Shown: positions 11,241-22,040 of the stretch, piece after piece
Layout: each line of letters starts with the position of its first letter
Position numbering within the stretch: the stretch's first letter is position 1
Notes under the pieces: generated by a model
What the model was told of the DNA's origin: nothing
Databases searched by the model: none
Seen by the model: the letters and a program-made list of their open reading frames with translations, nothing else
Translations under genes and position numbers: made by a program
Assembly: GCA_009823505.1 (NCBI GenBank)
Contig: VZQC01000610.1
Span: 707,161-771,160 of the forward strand
Origin: Rhizomys pruinosus
Lineage: Eukaryota; Chordata; Mammalia; Rodentia; Spalacidae
Direction: 5' to 3'
DNA length: 64,000 bases

Positions 11241-11874
11241 AGAATCTAGAGATTCACTAGTGTCCTCTTTACCCCTTGTTCTATGTTGCATGAGTCTTAG
11301 ATGTAGAGGTTACATTGTAGATATGCCACTTAGGCTTGGGTAATTCTCAGACAATGTCTCTGTGTGACCAATTGTGGTACAATAATTGTCTCTGGCTGGT
11401 GCAAAAGAAGCTTCTTTGATGATTGGTGACTGGGATATTTGTCTGTAAATATAAGGATACATATTTTGCACTTAGTAAGAAATTGCATTTATTTAGAGAC
11501 GTGACAGTCTTGGAGTTTTCTCTAAGATCTATGACCTCTCCAGCCAGGTGCATTTGACTATGTTTACAGTACCACACATGAGTTTCCTCCCATTGAGTGG
11601 GTTTTAAGTCCAATTAGATAGAGGTTGATTATCCTTTATCATTTCTTGTCTTCTATTCATACAGAAGATGAGCCATGAGTCACGTTCATTCAAATTTCTC
11701 ACAGTGTTGTATTGACTGTGATATGGTATAACTGTGCTCATGGGCTCACAAGGCAAACTGACCTGGATGACCCAGTCAACCACATCATTCCTCACTGTGA
11801 CCCCTCAAGGCTGTGTGATGGTGAGGAGAGTTGTACTTTCCAATTGGGTTACTTTAGTACTGAGTCAGGAACTC
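11241..11874. other. Sequence without recognised features
   Basis: No repeat or gene recognised; short chance open frames only. Confidence 0.35.
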
Positions 11875-12236
11875 TATTAGTCAATTTTCTCCCTTCTATT
11901 GCAAAATACCTGACAAAAGCAACTTAAGGAAGGAAAGGTCTGTTCTGTCTAACAGTTTGAGAGTACAGTCCATCATGGTGGAGAAGGCACAGCCACAGGA
12001 GTGTGAGGTACATGGTCAGGACATATCCACAGTCAGGAAGCAGAGATGAATGCTGGTGCTCAGCTCACTTTTATTTTTATTCAGTCTGAGAGCCCAGGTG
12101 CTCCCACATTCAAGGTGGGTCTTCCCAATTTGATGAACTTTATCTAGACACTTTCTTAAGACATGCACAGAGGTTTGTTTCCTATGTGAATTTAGATCCT
12201 GTTGATTAACAATACTAATCACTGTAGCAGACAGCC
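11875..12236 (-). mobile_element. ERVL-type solo LTR (diverged)
   Basis: Shares the internal order of the ERVL-like LTRs at 33517-33939 and 45275-45649: TATTGCAAAATACC, a TCCACAGTCAGGAAGC block, CAAGGTGGGTCTTCCCA and an ending near ACAATACTAATCACTG. Orientation is from the reverse-complement resemblance to TGTGATGGTTAA-type ERVL LTR starts. Confidence 0.5.
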
Positions 12237-12732
12237 TTGTGAGTGACCCAAGGTGACATCAGTTCATATCTTTGAGCCTCAGTTCCCTATAGACCTGACC
12301 TCTTGACAGTGTCCAGCAGCCCCTGGTCTGTGATGCTGTCACCACAAGGGAGGATTTTAGGAAATCATATTCATAACAGGCTGGTCACCCATGTGGTAGA
12401 CACTCAGCTTGGTCTCTGTACTTTGGGATTTCTAGTCTCCATGAACACTTGTCTGTTGTTGCTTCATGATTTCTGGTGAGGGCAAAGACCCAACACTTTT
12501 CTACATTCTATTGTCCAAGACATGAAAATATACTTGATCAAGAAAACTGGCTGAGTGAAATCTAGTGTCCAGTGGCCAACTGCTTTCCTTGCAGTGACCT
12601 TTCATTGGATCAGGGTGAGTTACTTACTCTAAGCTGTTGGTAGAGACTCACTGTCCACAAGTAGTGTAATTAAAGAAGTATCTCTAAGCAGTTTTCACAT
12701 TCTTCATCTTGGATGTTACTCCTTAGGCATAT
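12237..12732. other. Sequence without recognised features
   Basis: Nothing assignable by eye before the insertion stack. Confidence 0.35.
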
Positions 12733-12747
12733 AAGAATCATGCTTGG

Positions 12748-12993
12748 GGGCTGGAGAGATGGCCTAGCGGTTAAGAGCGCCGACCACTCTTACAGAGGAC
12801 CCGGGTTCAATCCCCAGCACCCACATGGCGGCCGAGAACTGTCTGAAACTCCAATTCCAGGAGAACTCCAGTTCCAGGGGAATCCGAGACCCTCTTCTGA
12901 CCTCCGCGGCATTGCACAACACGGGTGCACAGACTTGCATGCAGGCAGTACATTCATATACATACATAAATAAATAAAATTAATTAAAAAAAA
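12748..12993 (+). mobile_element. B2 SINE, young copy, with target-site duplication
   Basis: Complete: head GGGCTGGAGAGATGGCCTAG, B-box region GGGTTCAATCCC, body and AAATAAATAAAATTAA tail. Flanked by AAGAATCATGCTTGG (12733-12747 and 12994-13008). The body keeps CpG sites such as ATGGCGGCCGAG, suggesting a recent copy. Confidence 0.93.
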
Positions 12994-13006
12994 AAGAATC
13001 ATGCTT

Positions 13007-13229
13007 GGGCTGGAGAGATGGCCTAGTGGTTAAGAGAGCTGATGCTCTTGCAGAGGACCAGGGTTTGATCCCCAGCACCCACATGGCAGCTGAGAACCAT
13101 CTTTAACTCCAGTTCCAGGGGAATCTGACACCCTATTCTGACCTCCAAGGCATTGCACGACACAGGTGCACCAACCTATATGCAGACAGTACACTCATAC
13201 ACATGAAAATAATAAATTAAAAATTAAAA
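13007..13229 (+). mobile_element. B2 SINE, older subtype, same target site
   Basis: Begins immediately after the duplicated target of the preceding B2 and is followed by another version of it (AAGGAATCATGCT, 13230-13242). It has the CTTTAACTCCAG body type and more changes than its neighbour. Confidence 0.9.
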
Positions 13230-13242
13230 AAGGAATCATGCT

Positions 13243-13284
13243 AAAGGAAGGAAGGAAGAAAGAGAAAGAAAGAAAAAAGGAAAA

Positions 13285-13352
<68 letters not shown>

Positions 13353-13354
13353 AA
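13243..13354 (+). repeat. (GAAA)n microsatellite with GGAA start
   Basis: Starts as GGAA units, becomes GAAA with a few interruptions, then about 17 clean GAAA units. The apparent lysine-rich frames here are repeat translations. Confidence 0.95.
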
Positions 13355-13480
13355 ACTTGGGAGCAGAGGTAGGTGGATCTCTGTGAGTTCAAGGCCAGCC
13401 TGGTCTACAAAGAGAGAGTTCCAGGCCAGCTGGGGCTACAGGGAGACCTTATCTCAAAAGCACACACACACACACACACG
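13355..13480 (+). mobile_element. B1 SINE 3' portion with (CA)n tail
   Basis: Starts at CTTGGGAGCAGAGGTAGG, lacks the first ~40 bases of B1, runs to ATCTCAAAAG and ends in (CA)n at 13461-13479. A degenerate target copy AAGAATCAAGCTTT follows (13485-13498). Confidence 0.8.
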
Positions 13481-13499
13481 ACAAAAGAATCAAGCTTTG

Positions 13500-13735
13500 T
13501 GGAGTGGAAACTGTCCCCTGGTGTGTCATCCCACACCCAGAAGTATATGGACAGCACAAATTGGAGTCAAACAGTTATTAAAGTTTTTTGAAAGAACACA
13601 CAAAGTTAGGGATAGAGGGGAGGTAAGTTGGATCTAGGATCAGCTAAGGGGAGTAGTTGGGGTGAATATAATCAAAATACATTATGCGATAAACATCTTT
13701 AGTGAAAAATGAAGGCAACATAAAAACTAAAAATA
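13500..13735 (+). mobile_element. Probable L1 3'-end fragment
   Basis: Ends GTGAATATAATCAAAATACA... then an A-rich tail, in the style of older rodent L1 3' ends, and is followed by a further target-like copy (AAAAGTCATGCTTT, 13736-13749). The start is unclear. Confidence 0.4.
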
Positions 13736-13754
13736 AAAAGTCATGCTTTGAGCA

Positions 13755-14955
13755 CAACTGTACTTTTATTGAAATGTTATCAAAGCACTGTCCTATTTAA
13801 AATAACTTTGTGTTTTCTTCAGGGAACTATGGTGCTGAGCTCTAGAAGCACATATACCCTGTCATGACTGCATTCTACCAGAACCCACAGAATAGAGTCT
13901 AACTAGGTTAGATGGACTTCAGAGATACCTGATACCTGCTGCTGGAACTAAAAATCACATTTAGGCTCTTTTTTTATCTAAAATTATACAGTCATTAAAA
14001 GTATTAGGATGGTATAACTTAGCCTTTCTGGACGGTTAATGACTATACTTAATGCCCATACCAATTTGGCCAAGGGACTTAAGGGATAATTTTGTTCTTG
14101 CTCTCTAAGGTTAACTAAGTCCCAGGGGACTATGTATGGACAAATCTCTTGAAATGTTCTGCAAAATGTGAATCACCAGTCTTCCTGTGCAAGGAGATCT
14201 TGGAAATTCACTAATAGGACTTCAGCCAGTGTCCAGTCTATAAAGAGGAATGTCTGCTCATGCTTCAAAAAGGGAAACCTAGTCTAGCAACACCTGACTT
14301 TGTCCTCATGTGGATAGAACTGGTAAATGAAAATCCAAAAGGAGCCACACACACACCCCCAAAACACTCTAGTGACCCCTGAGGACTAGATCCTCAACTA
14401 ACCTTGAGAAAACAAAAGCCTTGATTAATCTGGGCTAATTGTTTGGCCTTAAACATACAAAAGGAAAGTATAACCAGAAATAATCAGTAAGGCCTGAGAA
14501 ATTGTACTTCAGGTATAAAACTTCAGACCTTAGTAAAAAGACAAAAAGTAGCTAGCTTCTTGAGTTTCTTAGCAGTCTGGTCTGTGTCAAAAACTGTGTC
14601 TCCCCCAACCCTGGCCTCAGAGTGGGAATCTGACAGCATAACCCCATGGCTGTATCCCCTAATTGGACCCCTAAGTAACCTTAGGCCTCATCCCTCATCC
14701 TAGTAATAGCTCAATGCCTTATCTGGTGCTTTCAAGACCCTATCTAACAAATGACTTGTACCTGTTTTAGTCAATTTTTACTTGCTCTCCCTTCAGACAA
14801 ATATGAACCCTTTCCTGCTGATAACGGTTACAGCCAGGTGTAAAGCATCTCACCCTCTTGTGTCATTAACCCCCTCTTCATCATCCCCCATCAGCACTAA
14901 GCAGATCGAACAAAAATGTCGCCCCCTATCCGTATGACACAAAAGGGTAGAATGT
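13755..14955. other. Sequence without recognised features
   Basis: Possibly old retroviral or LTR-adjacent DNA, but I cannot assign a family. No exon or RNA gene seen. Confidence 0.3.
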
Positions 14956-15379
14956 AAGGTTGTAGCCCACCTGAGTCAGGGACTTCAGAAGGGCAACTGA
15001 GGAAGAAGTTCTGAGAAACAATGATCCTGGACTGCATTCCTGTAACCCGAGAAATGTTGCTGCAACATCCTAAAATCATGCCTCACCCAAGACCAGAACC
15101 AGGCCTCAGTCTCTCTTGAGATGCTTCTACTGATACCAACACAGACCCACCTACGCCCATCCCCCCATCTCCTTGTCCCAATTTCCTTGTAAACTCACTT
15201 CCCTGTGGTCCTGGGTATAAAACTGCCATTTGGGGGCCATTCTAATGCTGGTCATCCTAATCCTGACACAGGCAGGCCAGCCCAGCCGCCATGCCTAAAA
15301 TAAACTTGACTTCCTTCTCATGGGAGTCCTGACATTTTCTCCTCTCTGCGTCAAGTCTCCCCTCAAAATTAACCTAACA
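14956..15379 (+). mobile_element. Probable solo LTR
   Basis: LTR-like architecture: GGTATAAAAC as a TATA box near 15216, CTAAAATAAACTTG as a poly(A) signal near 15296-15306, and an end at CTAACA (15379). The left border is a guess; TGTAGCCCACC near 14961 is a possible start. No internal region follows. Confidence 0.45.
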
Positions 15380-15514
15380 CTTTGGAAAACAGTCATCCTA
15401 TATATAGTAGCCACAATTACATTCAGGTAAACATGTTTGGTTGCCTTCCCAGAAGACAAAAGTTAGGAATTACATGCTGACCAGACTTGAAGCAAATGAT
15501 CAGAGAAAGGAGGA

Positions 15515-15850
15515 CCTGAGAGATGCTCAGTGGATAATACGCCTTGCTGTGCAACCATGAAGAACAGTAGACACTTCATAATTGTGACAATGCCTTTCTA
15601 CAATCCCAGAACTGGGTGAGGATGGGGGGGGCAGGAAGATCACTAGGACTTTCTGGTCACCAGCCCAGCTCTAGAGTCAGTGGGGAGACTCTGTGTCAAA
15701 GGAATAAGACAGAGAGTGATACAGCAGAACACCTGATGTTGTTCTCTGGCCCGGGAGAGTGTGTGCATAGAGGCCTGTGCACACATGTGCACATAAACCA
15801 CACACATATACACCATGCCCCCATGTGGACACACACATATAAATGAAAAA
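15515..15850 (+). mobile_element. B4/RSINE1-like SINE
   Basis: Degenerate tRNA-like head (GAGATGCTCAGTGGATAATA), B1-like middle with CTGTGTCAAAGGAATAAG, then CACCTGATGTTG and a CA-rich tail with repeated CACACACATAT. Old and diverged. Confidence 0.55.
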
Positions 15851-16788
15851 AGATCAGAGAGAGGGAATCATTTTTTCTGACTTAGAATCATAAGCAAATC
15901 TGGACTCCGTATTAACTGAGCTGATCTAGCAATCACTTGAGAGCAGTGTCCTTGTTTCAATGCAGCCATGACTGTATTCCAACTCCAGGGTAAAGCACCT
16001 TCTCGTAAGTGTCAATTCTTTAACCTGGGTCTCTGGGGGCACAGCGGCTCCTCAGTGCTCTGTGGATAGGCTCCACTGGTGGACTTTTCAGTTCATCTAG
16101 ATAGAGCTCTTATGGAGGAACTCTGTTTCCTTTGGTTTTTAACCAGCAGTAATCTCAATTTTTGTGTTCCCCAAAGCAAACAACTTAGATGGGTCATAGT
16201 AGCAGGGCAAGCAGTCAAGAATTTACTTAGCGTAAGCAAGAAAGCACAAATACACTCTTGACAGAGAAGAGTGGGCTGAGCAGAGCAGCAACTGCCCATA
16301 TCTAAGCAGGCATGGGTATCAGATCTCTCCTCTGTCTCTTGTCCCCAGCTCTGTGCTTCCCCCAGTGTGGGCACATTCTAGAAAGGGGCATGCTTTTCTT
16401 GGATGCCCATTTCACCCAGACTTCAGCCTGTTATAAGTAGATATCTAAGATGCAAGAATATGTGCATGGGCTTAAGTACTTCCAAAGCTGAAAAGTTCAC
16501 TGATCTCCAGAGAAAAGATAACAGCAGTCTGTGCATGCTCCCCTGGTGAGACATTCCCTGACACCGACCCAGCTAGGGGCAATCTCTTCCCTCTACCCTT
16601 CTTTGCATGCTCTGTTGGGAGATCCATTGATCAGCCCCTGGAGGAGGAGATAAACTACTACCTAACAGAACAAAAGCTTTTTTCTGAATTGTCAAAACAT
16701 GTCTGCAAACATCCATGTCAACTATAAAATATGTTATCTATTTCTTACTAAGTTTCTTTGAATGTCTTGGTGCATAGATGTTCTAGTT
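15851..16788. other. Sequence without recognised features
   Basis: Looks single-copy; no family or exon recognised. Confidence 0.35.
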
Positions 16789-17186
16789 TCCTTTCAATTG
16801 CTGTGACAAAAGACTCTGTCCAATTCCAATTTGGGGAGGAAAGGGTTTATTTGGCTCACATCTCCCAGGTCACAGTTCATTGCTGTGCGAGCCCACCATA
16901 GGAACTCAGGGCAAGAACCTGGATGCAGAAGCTGAAGCACAGGCCATGAAGGAACGCTGCTTACTGGCTTGCTCTCCTGGCCCATGCCCAGCCTGCTTTC
17001 TTATACTATACATAACAACGTGCCTGGGGTGGCACCACCCATAGTGGGCTGGGCCCTCCCACATAACTCAACAATCAAGACAATACTCCACAGATGTGGC
17101 CATAGGCCAGTCCAATAGAGCCAATTCCTCAATTGAGACTCCCTCAACCCAGTAGTGTCAAGTTGACACTAAAGCTATCCAGCACA
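16789..17186 (-). mobile_element. ERVL-type solo LTR
   Basis: Reads TGTTCTAGTTT at the left end and CTATCCAGCACA at the right; the sibling at 48739-49147 has the same order. It includes GTGTCAAGTTGACAC near 17157-17171. Flanking pentamers ATAGA (16784-16788) and ATAGT (17187-17191) match at 4 of 5, consistent with an aged 5-bp duplication. Confidence 0.75.
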
Positions 17187-17255
17187 ATAGTATAATAGGA
17201 AAACACATCAGTTGGTTACTAAAAGATTTGCAATGTTATGTTAGTCAAGAACTTT

Positions 17256-17396
17256 GGGCCTGGTGTGGTGGTGTGTCCCTTTAATCCTAGCATTTGGGAG
17301 GCAGAGGCAGGTGGATCTCTGTGAGTTCAAGGCCAGCATGGTCTACATAGTGTGGATAGCTGAGGTTACAGGGAGACCCTGTCTCAAAAAAAAAAA
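17256..17396 (+). mobile_element. B1 SINE
   Basis: GGGCCTGGTGTGGTGG start, TTGGGAGGCAGAGGCAGG centre, and A tail 17386-17396. Confidence 0.9.
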
Positions 17397-17746
17397 GTTC
17401 TAAGACAGAAGATAGATAGAAAGGGGAACAACAGAGTGCAGTCTTCCCCTTTACTTCCTGAAGCTATTCAGAATAGAAGTCTTCCCTGTAATCTTTACCC
17501 AGGAGGGAAGTCTGTTTGTCACATTCCCGTAGCCTTTGTGATTGCATGTTATCTGTAAATTTACTTGATTACCACTTAAGTGTTATTTGCTCTTTGCTTG
17601 CATTTGTCACATGGGTATAAAAGCCCCCATGTGACAGATGAACTCAGTGGGGTCCTGACTCCTTGAACTATCTCTAGGTTATCCCACTAGCATGAAACAA
17701 ATTTCCCCTCTTCACCTGACTTTGGTGGTTGGTCTCTGATTCTTCA
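17397..17746 (+). mobile_element. Probable solo LTR
   Basis: GGGTATAAAAGCC is a strong TATA box (17614-17626). About 125 bases later the sequence ends GGTCTCTGATTCTTCA in gammaretrovirus-LTR style. No clear AATAAA and the left border is unresolved, since it merges with the B1 tail. Confidence 0.4.
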
Positions 17747-18617
17747 GTAACATCAGGAAGGAACCTGCTACTTCCTGGGTGTGATTATCCTGGGAGTCTC
17801 TTTATATGGATGCAGGATGAGGTGAGGCTTTGATGTGATTAGAAGTGGTATTGTTTCCCCAGTCAGTTTCCAGAACATCTGAACCCAATCAAGCTTCATC
17901 AGCATGGGGCTGGATTTTCTCACTTAGAAGAAAAAAAAAAACAAAAAAACTCTGGGGCTGCTCTGGAAGATTCTGATGGCCAACTTGTCTCTGCAGTAAT
18001 TAAGTTCTTAGGCTTTCAGTATCAGCTGGACCAGGCACTAATGAGTTGCTAAAAGGCTCATAAAGACCATTAGCATTTTAAAGCCCTCCCAGCCTCAGGG
18101 AAGCATTTTGTACAGTCAGGCAGGAGATAAATATGTGGTCTGAGGAAAGACAGAGCGCTGGCTAGGAAGTGCCATAGGAGCCAGACCCTCAGTTAAGCTG
18201 ATACCTCTTTAGGAGAAAGCCAGCAGCTTCCATTCAGCAGTCACCCTTAGCAGGCTACTGTGGAGCAAGGACAAAAGAGCTCTTAATATTCCCAGAGTCT
18301 GCAGGGTCAAAACCAAGGTACCTGCAGGCCCAACAACTAGCTGGGCTTGGCCACCCTCCCTAATATGCCAATAAAAAGGCAAGTAATAGTGGAAAACAGA
18401 GATTTATTCAATGTGGCCACAGAGAGAAGAACAAATAATAGTGAGTCAGTGCTTCTCCAACCCCAAGTCTGTCTTCTGGATACTGACATGAGGCTTAGGC
18501 TTATACAGAAGGTGAAAGGTATGCATAACTAAGCTGTGCTGGTCAAGATGTGAGCCTCCCATTACTAACCCACTGACTGGGCTCTCTCTGTCCTGCAGAG
18601 TAGTCTGATATGTTGTT
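17747..18617. other. Sequence without recognised features
   Basis: Single-copy in appearance. A GAGATTTATTCAATGTGGCC stretch near 18398-18420 could be the reverse of an LTR end, but this is too weak to call. Confidence 0.3.
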
Positions 18618-18634
18618 AAAATGTGTAAAATCCC

Positions 18635-18686
18635 GGGCTGTTGGGATAGCGCAGCCGTTAAAGGCTGAGGCTGAGAACCGCAAAAA
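18635..18686 (+). mobile_element. Retroposed short RNA (52 nt incl. A tail) with 17-bp target duplication
   Basis: A GC-rich unit starting GGGCTGTTGGGATAGCGCAG and ending CTGAGAACCGC plus A residues is flanked by identical AAAATGTGTAAAATCCC copies (18618-18634 and 18687-18703). The duplication and A tail indicate L1-type insertion. The ATAGCGCAGCCGTTAAAGGC segment resembles a tRNA D-arm/A box, but there is no B box. The parent RNA is not recognised: a tRNA 5' part, a truncated SINE head or another Pol III RNA are options. Confidence 0.75.
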
Positions 18687-18703
18687 AAAATGTGTAAAAT
18701 CCC

Positions 18704-18823
18704 TTCCTTGGAGATAAGTCCTTCTTATGGGTGGCTCCAGGTCTTCAGGCTTTCCTTTCCTGCATGGGTGTCTGGGGAAATTTTAATGCTGTGGGGTTGT
18801 TTCCATTAATATGTTTTCTTTTG
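18704..18823. other. Short unassigned sequence
   Basis: Nothing recognised. Confidence 0.3.
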
Positions 18824-18918
18824 AGATAAGATCTTACTATGTGTCTTAGGCTGGCCCCCAGTTTGCAACCTTCTTGCCTCTGCTAAGATTAAAGTTGTGC
18901 CACGAGGCCCTGCTTGGC
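18824..18918 (-). mobile_element. Old B1 fragment
   Basis: Antisense B1 words in order: TTTTGAGATAAGATCT, TAGGCTGGCC, CTTGCCTCTGC, AGATTAAAGTTGTGCCA. Strongly diverged. Confidence 0.55.
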
Positions 18919-18924
18919 ATGATG

Positions 18925-19198
18925 CTTATGGAAAGCAGTGTGGAGAACCCTTGGAAGACTTGGAATGAATTTGCCACCCAACCCAGCCATACCATTCCTA
19001 GGCATGTACCCTCAAGACTCACCCCACCGCAGAGATACATGCATGGCCATGTTTATTTCAGCTCTCTTCACAATAGCAAGGAGCTGGAACCAACCCAAAT
19101 GCCCCTCAACTGATGAGTGGATGGAGAAAATGTGGTACATCTACACAATGGAGTTCTATGCAGCAGTAAAGAAAGACGACATCAAAAAAAAGTCCACT
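18925..19198 (+). mobile_element. L1 ORF2 3' fragment, ending in A run
   Basis: Matches 55755-55990: GGAAAGCAGTGTGGAGAACC, then the segment encoding MWYIYTMEFYAAVKKDDI, followed by a run of eight A within ORF2 instead of the usual 3' UTR. The early A run may reflect premature polyadenylation of the source RNA. Confidence 0.8.
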
Positions 19199-19335
19199 TG
19201 GATTCTGGGGAGGGGGGGTATATGCCTGACCTAGCCCACGCCCCAGTACCTGCCTGAGTGACTTCCGGCCAGCCCGCTCAAAGGTGCAGAGGCACTCACC
19301 CATACCCGCCGACCCTCTGGTCCCGGCTCCAAAGG
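19199..19335. other. GC- and CpG-rich island of unknown origin
   Basis: A 137-base block of markedly higher GC than its surroundings, with CpGs in ACTTCCGGCCAGCCCGC and CCCGCCGACC, sits directly after the L1 A run. I do not recognise it. It may be retroposed exon or UTR sequence. Confidence 0.4.
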
Positions 19336-20085
19336 CAAAGGGCATATTTAATTGACGTGAGTTCAGCAAGTATCCAGTTTTGCCGAGACACTGTCTACAG
19401 GTTACCTGATGTTTTAGGACTTAGTAAAAGTAAATATGTGCATATTAAACAACATTGGTCTACAGGTTCTGATAAAAATGGTAATGCATCTGAGTTAAAT
19501 GGAGATATAAATTGCTGTTGTCCACAATTGTTTTACATAAAATCTGTATAACAATAACTTTGGGATTGGCACATACAAATGTTCTCTATAATTTCTCTGT
19601 TGAACAGTATCACCTTGTAGCATTCTCTTTCATCTATAAGATGATTTAACATAAAAATTAAGTTTGCTTCCCAAGTTAATCACATACAGTCACCCAAAAC
19701 AGCATGGGTGAATTTGATGAAATCTGTGCCTTGATTCCACCCTATAGGTATGTATAAAACAACTGCTTTTTTGAGACTCATGGGTCAAAACTAAACACCT
19801 TAAATAAAAAAGGGGGATATAGATAGATATGAAAACTTTTTGTCAAAAAACCTTGCAACCCAAATCTTAAAACTAACTATGGGAAAGGATTTGTATGTTC
19901 CAACAGGCCAGAGTATCACCAACTTAATGGCTGAGAAAGAAAATGCAGCTTTGCAGTGAGTAGGATGTACCAGAAAAGTGCCAACAGAAAGGTGGTCCAT
20001 CGAACATTGAAAGGGAAGAAAAGCGTCAGATTGCTACAAACACCAAACCTCTCTGGTGATCCTCTTGTAAAACTATTTATAATGA
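19336..20085. other. AT-rich sequence, possible decayed retroviral 3' region
   Basis: An open stretch runs to about 19551. A purine run AAAAAAGGGGGA (19805-19816) resembles a polypurine tract, but no LTR follows. Family not assignable. Confidence 0.25.
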
Positions 20086-20090
20086 AGTCC

Positions 20091-20573
20091 TGTATATGGT
20101 TCTCTAAAAAACAGAAAGCAACAGGACGAAAATATACCAGCTATATACAATTTATTTGATTTGCTCCATGACAGGGTTCAAGGAGTCCACAGTAGCTACA
20201 CCACACTGGACGAGAGCTGAGAACCAGGGAACTGTCAGTCCAAAGGGTCCCGGATGTCTCAGTAGTCACCAATCTGGTGCATGAATGTCGATGGATTCCA
20301 GGAGATCTGCTCAGTCTCAGTACACACTGGGATCTGAAGGTGTGACTCACAGCAGCAAGACAAACCCACCATGAGAAAGGGCAAGCCACAGGAGAAAAAA
20401 ACCGGACCACTCCCTCTGCCACTGGCCTTAAATACTGCCTGCCAGGCAGAGGTAACGCCCACATTGGTGGGTGTGGCCATCCCAGGTTGAGGTGGTCACA
20501 ATCTGAAGATCCTTTTCTCTTATTTGTTCCTTAGTCTAGTCAAGTTGACACCCAGGATAACTTAACCATCACA
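20091..20573 (-). mobile_element. ERVL provirus 3' LTR
   Basis: 483 bases, TG...CA ends in either reading (starts TGTATATGG, ends CCATCACA on the plus strand). Shares order with 23833-24307, including TCAGTACACACTGGGATC and CCTTAAATACTGCC. Confidence 0.85.
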
Positions 20574-22040
20574 AGTCCACCCTTGTCAACTTGACAACAC
20601 TCAATAAATAGCCGTCTCCTTATTTATGCTTAAGATGTCCAATTGCAAACAATGGCAGAGGTCATAATTCCACTAAATGTTATAAGTATCTCACGTTGTG
20701 CCATAGCAAAGTTATTATATTAGAGTAGGTGGTAATGTCCTTGAGGACACTTAGTCCTTCAGTATCTAATAACCTAATATGACACACACTTAACACCTTA
20801 TCTCAGTGCACATTCAAAATGGAAAAACAACACAAGTATCCTGCTCTATACATATATCTGAAACAAGCACATTTCTTAACCAAATAGGACAAAATTAATA
20901 CTATTATAATTCACCGTTTCTGCAACTGTGTCCCTTGGCTCAGCTGATATTTATGACTACCTTCTTGTATGACCCATTCTGTATTCCTCCACCATCAGCA
21001 AGCACCCTGCAGTGTCTTGCTCTTTCCCTGGAAAGTGACCCATACCTTCATCCCTGAAAGGTCGGTCATTGTCGCTTTTTTTGGGTTGTTGGCGTTTCCC
21101 ATTGACCTTACATCATAGCGAATGGTAGCTAACCAGAAGGTGCCCTACAGCATTCTCCTGCTTCCAGACATCATACTTCCTTGCCCCCATTGTGTGAGAA
21201 AAAAAGTCCAATTCCCCTGGTAGTCTGGAAACATAACTCACTCCTATATACTGTTATTCCTTCCTTCGCCTGTTGGCTTAAAGGCAGTAAGAAGCCCAAA
21301 GTGGCCAGGGACGAATCTTAGCTTCCATTTCAATGGAGTTTGCTGTATCTCCTGGAAAAGACTCCCCTCCCCTTTGAGCCAAAATCTCCTAGACAGAAAC
21401 ACAAGGTCCTGGGTACAAGAAGCAAAAATTTTCCTACTGGGAACTAGTGGTGTATAGTTAAAGAGTGGTATACTCCCACTTCCACCCTTTGGTTCCGGAC
21501 CCATGAATTCTGAGCTATAGGCGAAAAGTTACGATATAGTGACGCTGATTTCAAAGCTATACTGCCTGCTGGAGAACTTGCCCCAGCCCTCCGGGTATTA
21601 CACCTAATTGGGCGTAACTTGTCTTCAAGAGGCCATTCCATCGTTCTATCAACCAGATGCTTCTGGGTGGTGGGGGAACATGGTAAGACCAACGGATACT
21701 TATGACCATGGGCCCACTGTCTCACTTTTTGGCTTTGAAGTGAGTTCCATGGTTCAGTAGCAAATGCTGTGGGAATACCATGATGCGTGTATAAGGCATT
21801 CTGTAAGTCCCTGGATGGTAGTTTTGGCAGAGCATTAAACATCGTGAGGAAAAGGCAAATCCATAACCAGATAAGTATCTATTTCTGTAAGGACAAAATG
21901 CGTCCCCTCCATGATGGGAAAGTGGTCCATGTGTCAAACCTGCCACCAGGTTGCTTGGCTGGTCACCTTGGGAATAGCCCCATACGTGGGCTCGTGTTGG
22001 CTCTGTGTTGGAAATCTGGCACTCAGCCAGCAAGCTGTAG
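20574..22040 (-). pseudogene. ERVL pol remnant (integrase region)
   Basis: Minus-strand segments at 22033-21722, 21842-21444 and 21504-21244 resemble the integrase domain region of ERVL pol, split over different frames with stops. Integrase would join viral DNA to host DNA; here it is inactive by frameshift. The remaining part toward 20574 is unreadable as protein. Confidence 0.65.

Noticed and set aside
12770..12815. B2 heads as tRNA genes
   Set aside because: The A and B boxes are those of the SINE head; there is no cloverleaf 3' half or anticodon arm of a functional tRNA.
13166..13372. Lysine-rich and phenylalanine/serine-rich peptides at the GAAA tracts (also 29137-29379, 34683-34924, 36718-37077)
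   Set aside because: Translations of (GAAA)n or its complement; not proteins.
16789..17186. ERVL-type LTR pairs 16789-17186 and 48739-49147 as ends of one giant element
   Set aside because: Each has its own flanking pentamer duplication, so they are separate insertions.
19106..19369. Minus-strand frame with FGAGTRGSAG, reminiscent of a cytochrome P450 haem loop
   Set aside because: The haem-ligand cysteine is absent, the flanking helices do not fit, and part of the frame is L1 complement.
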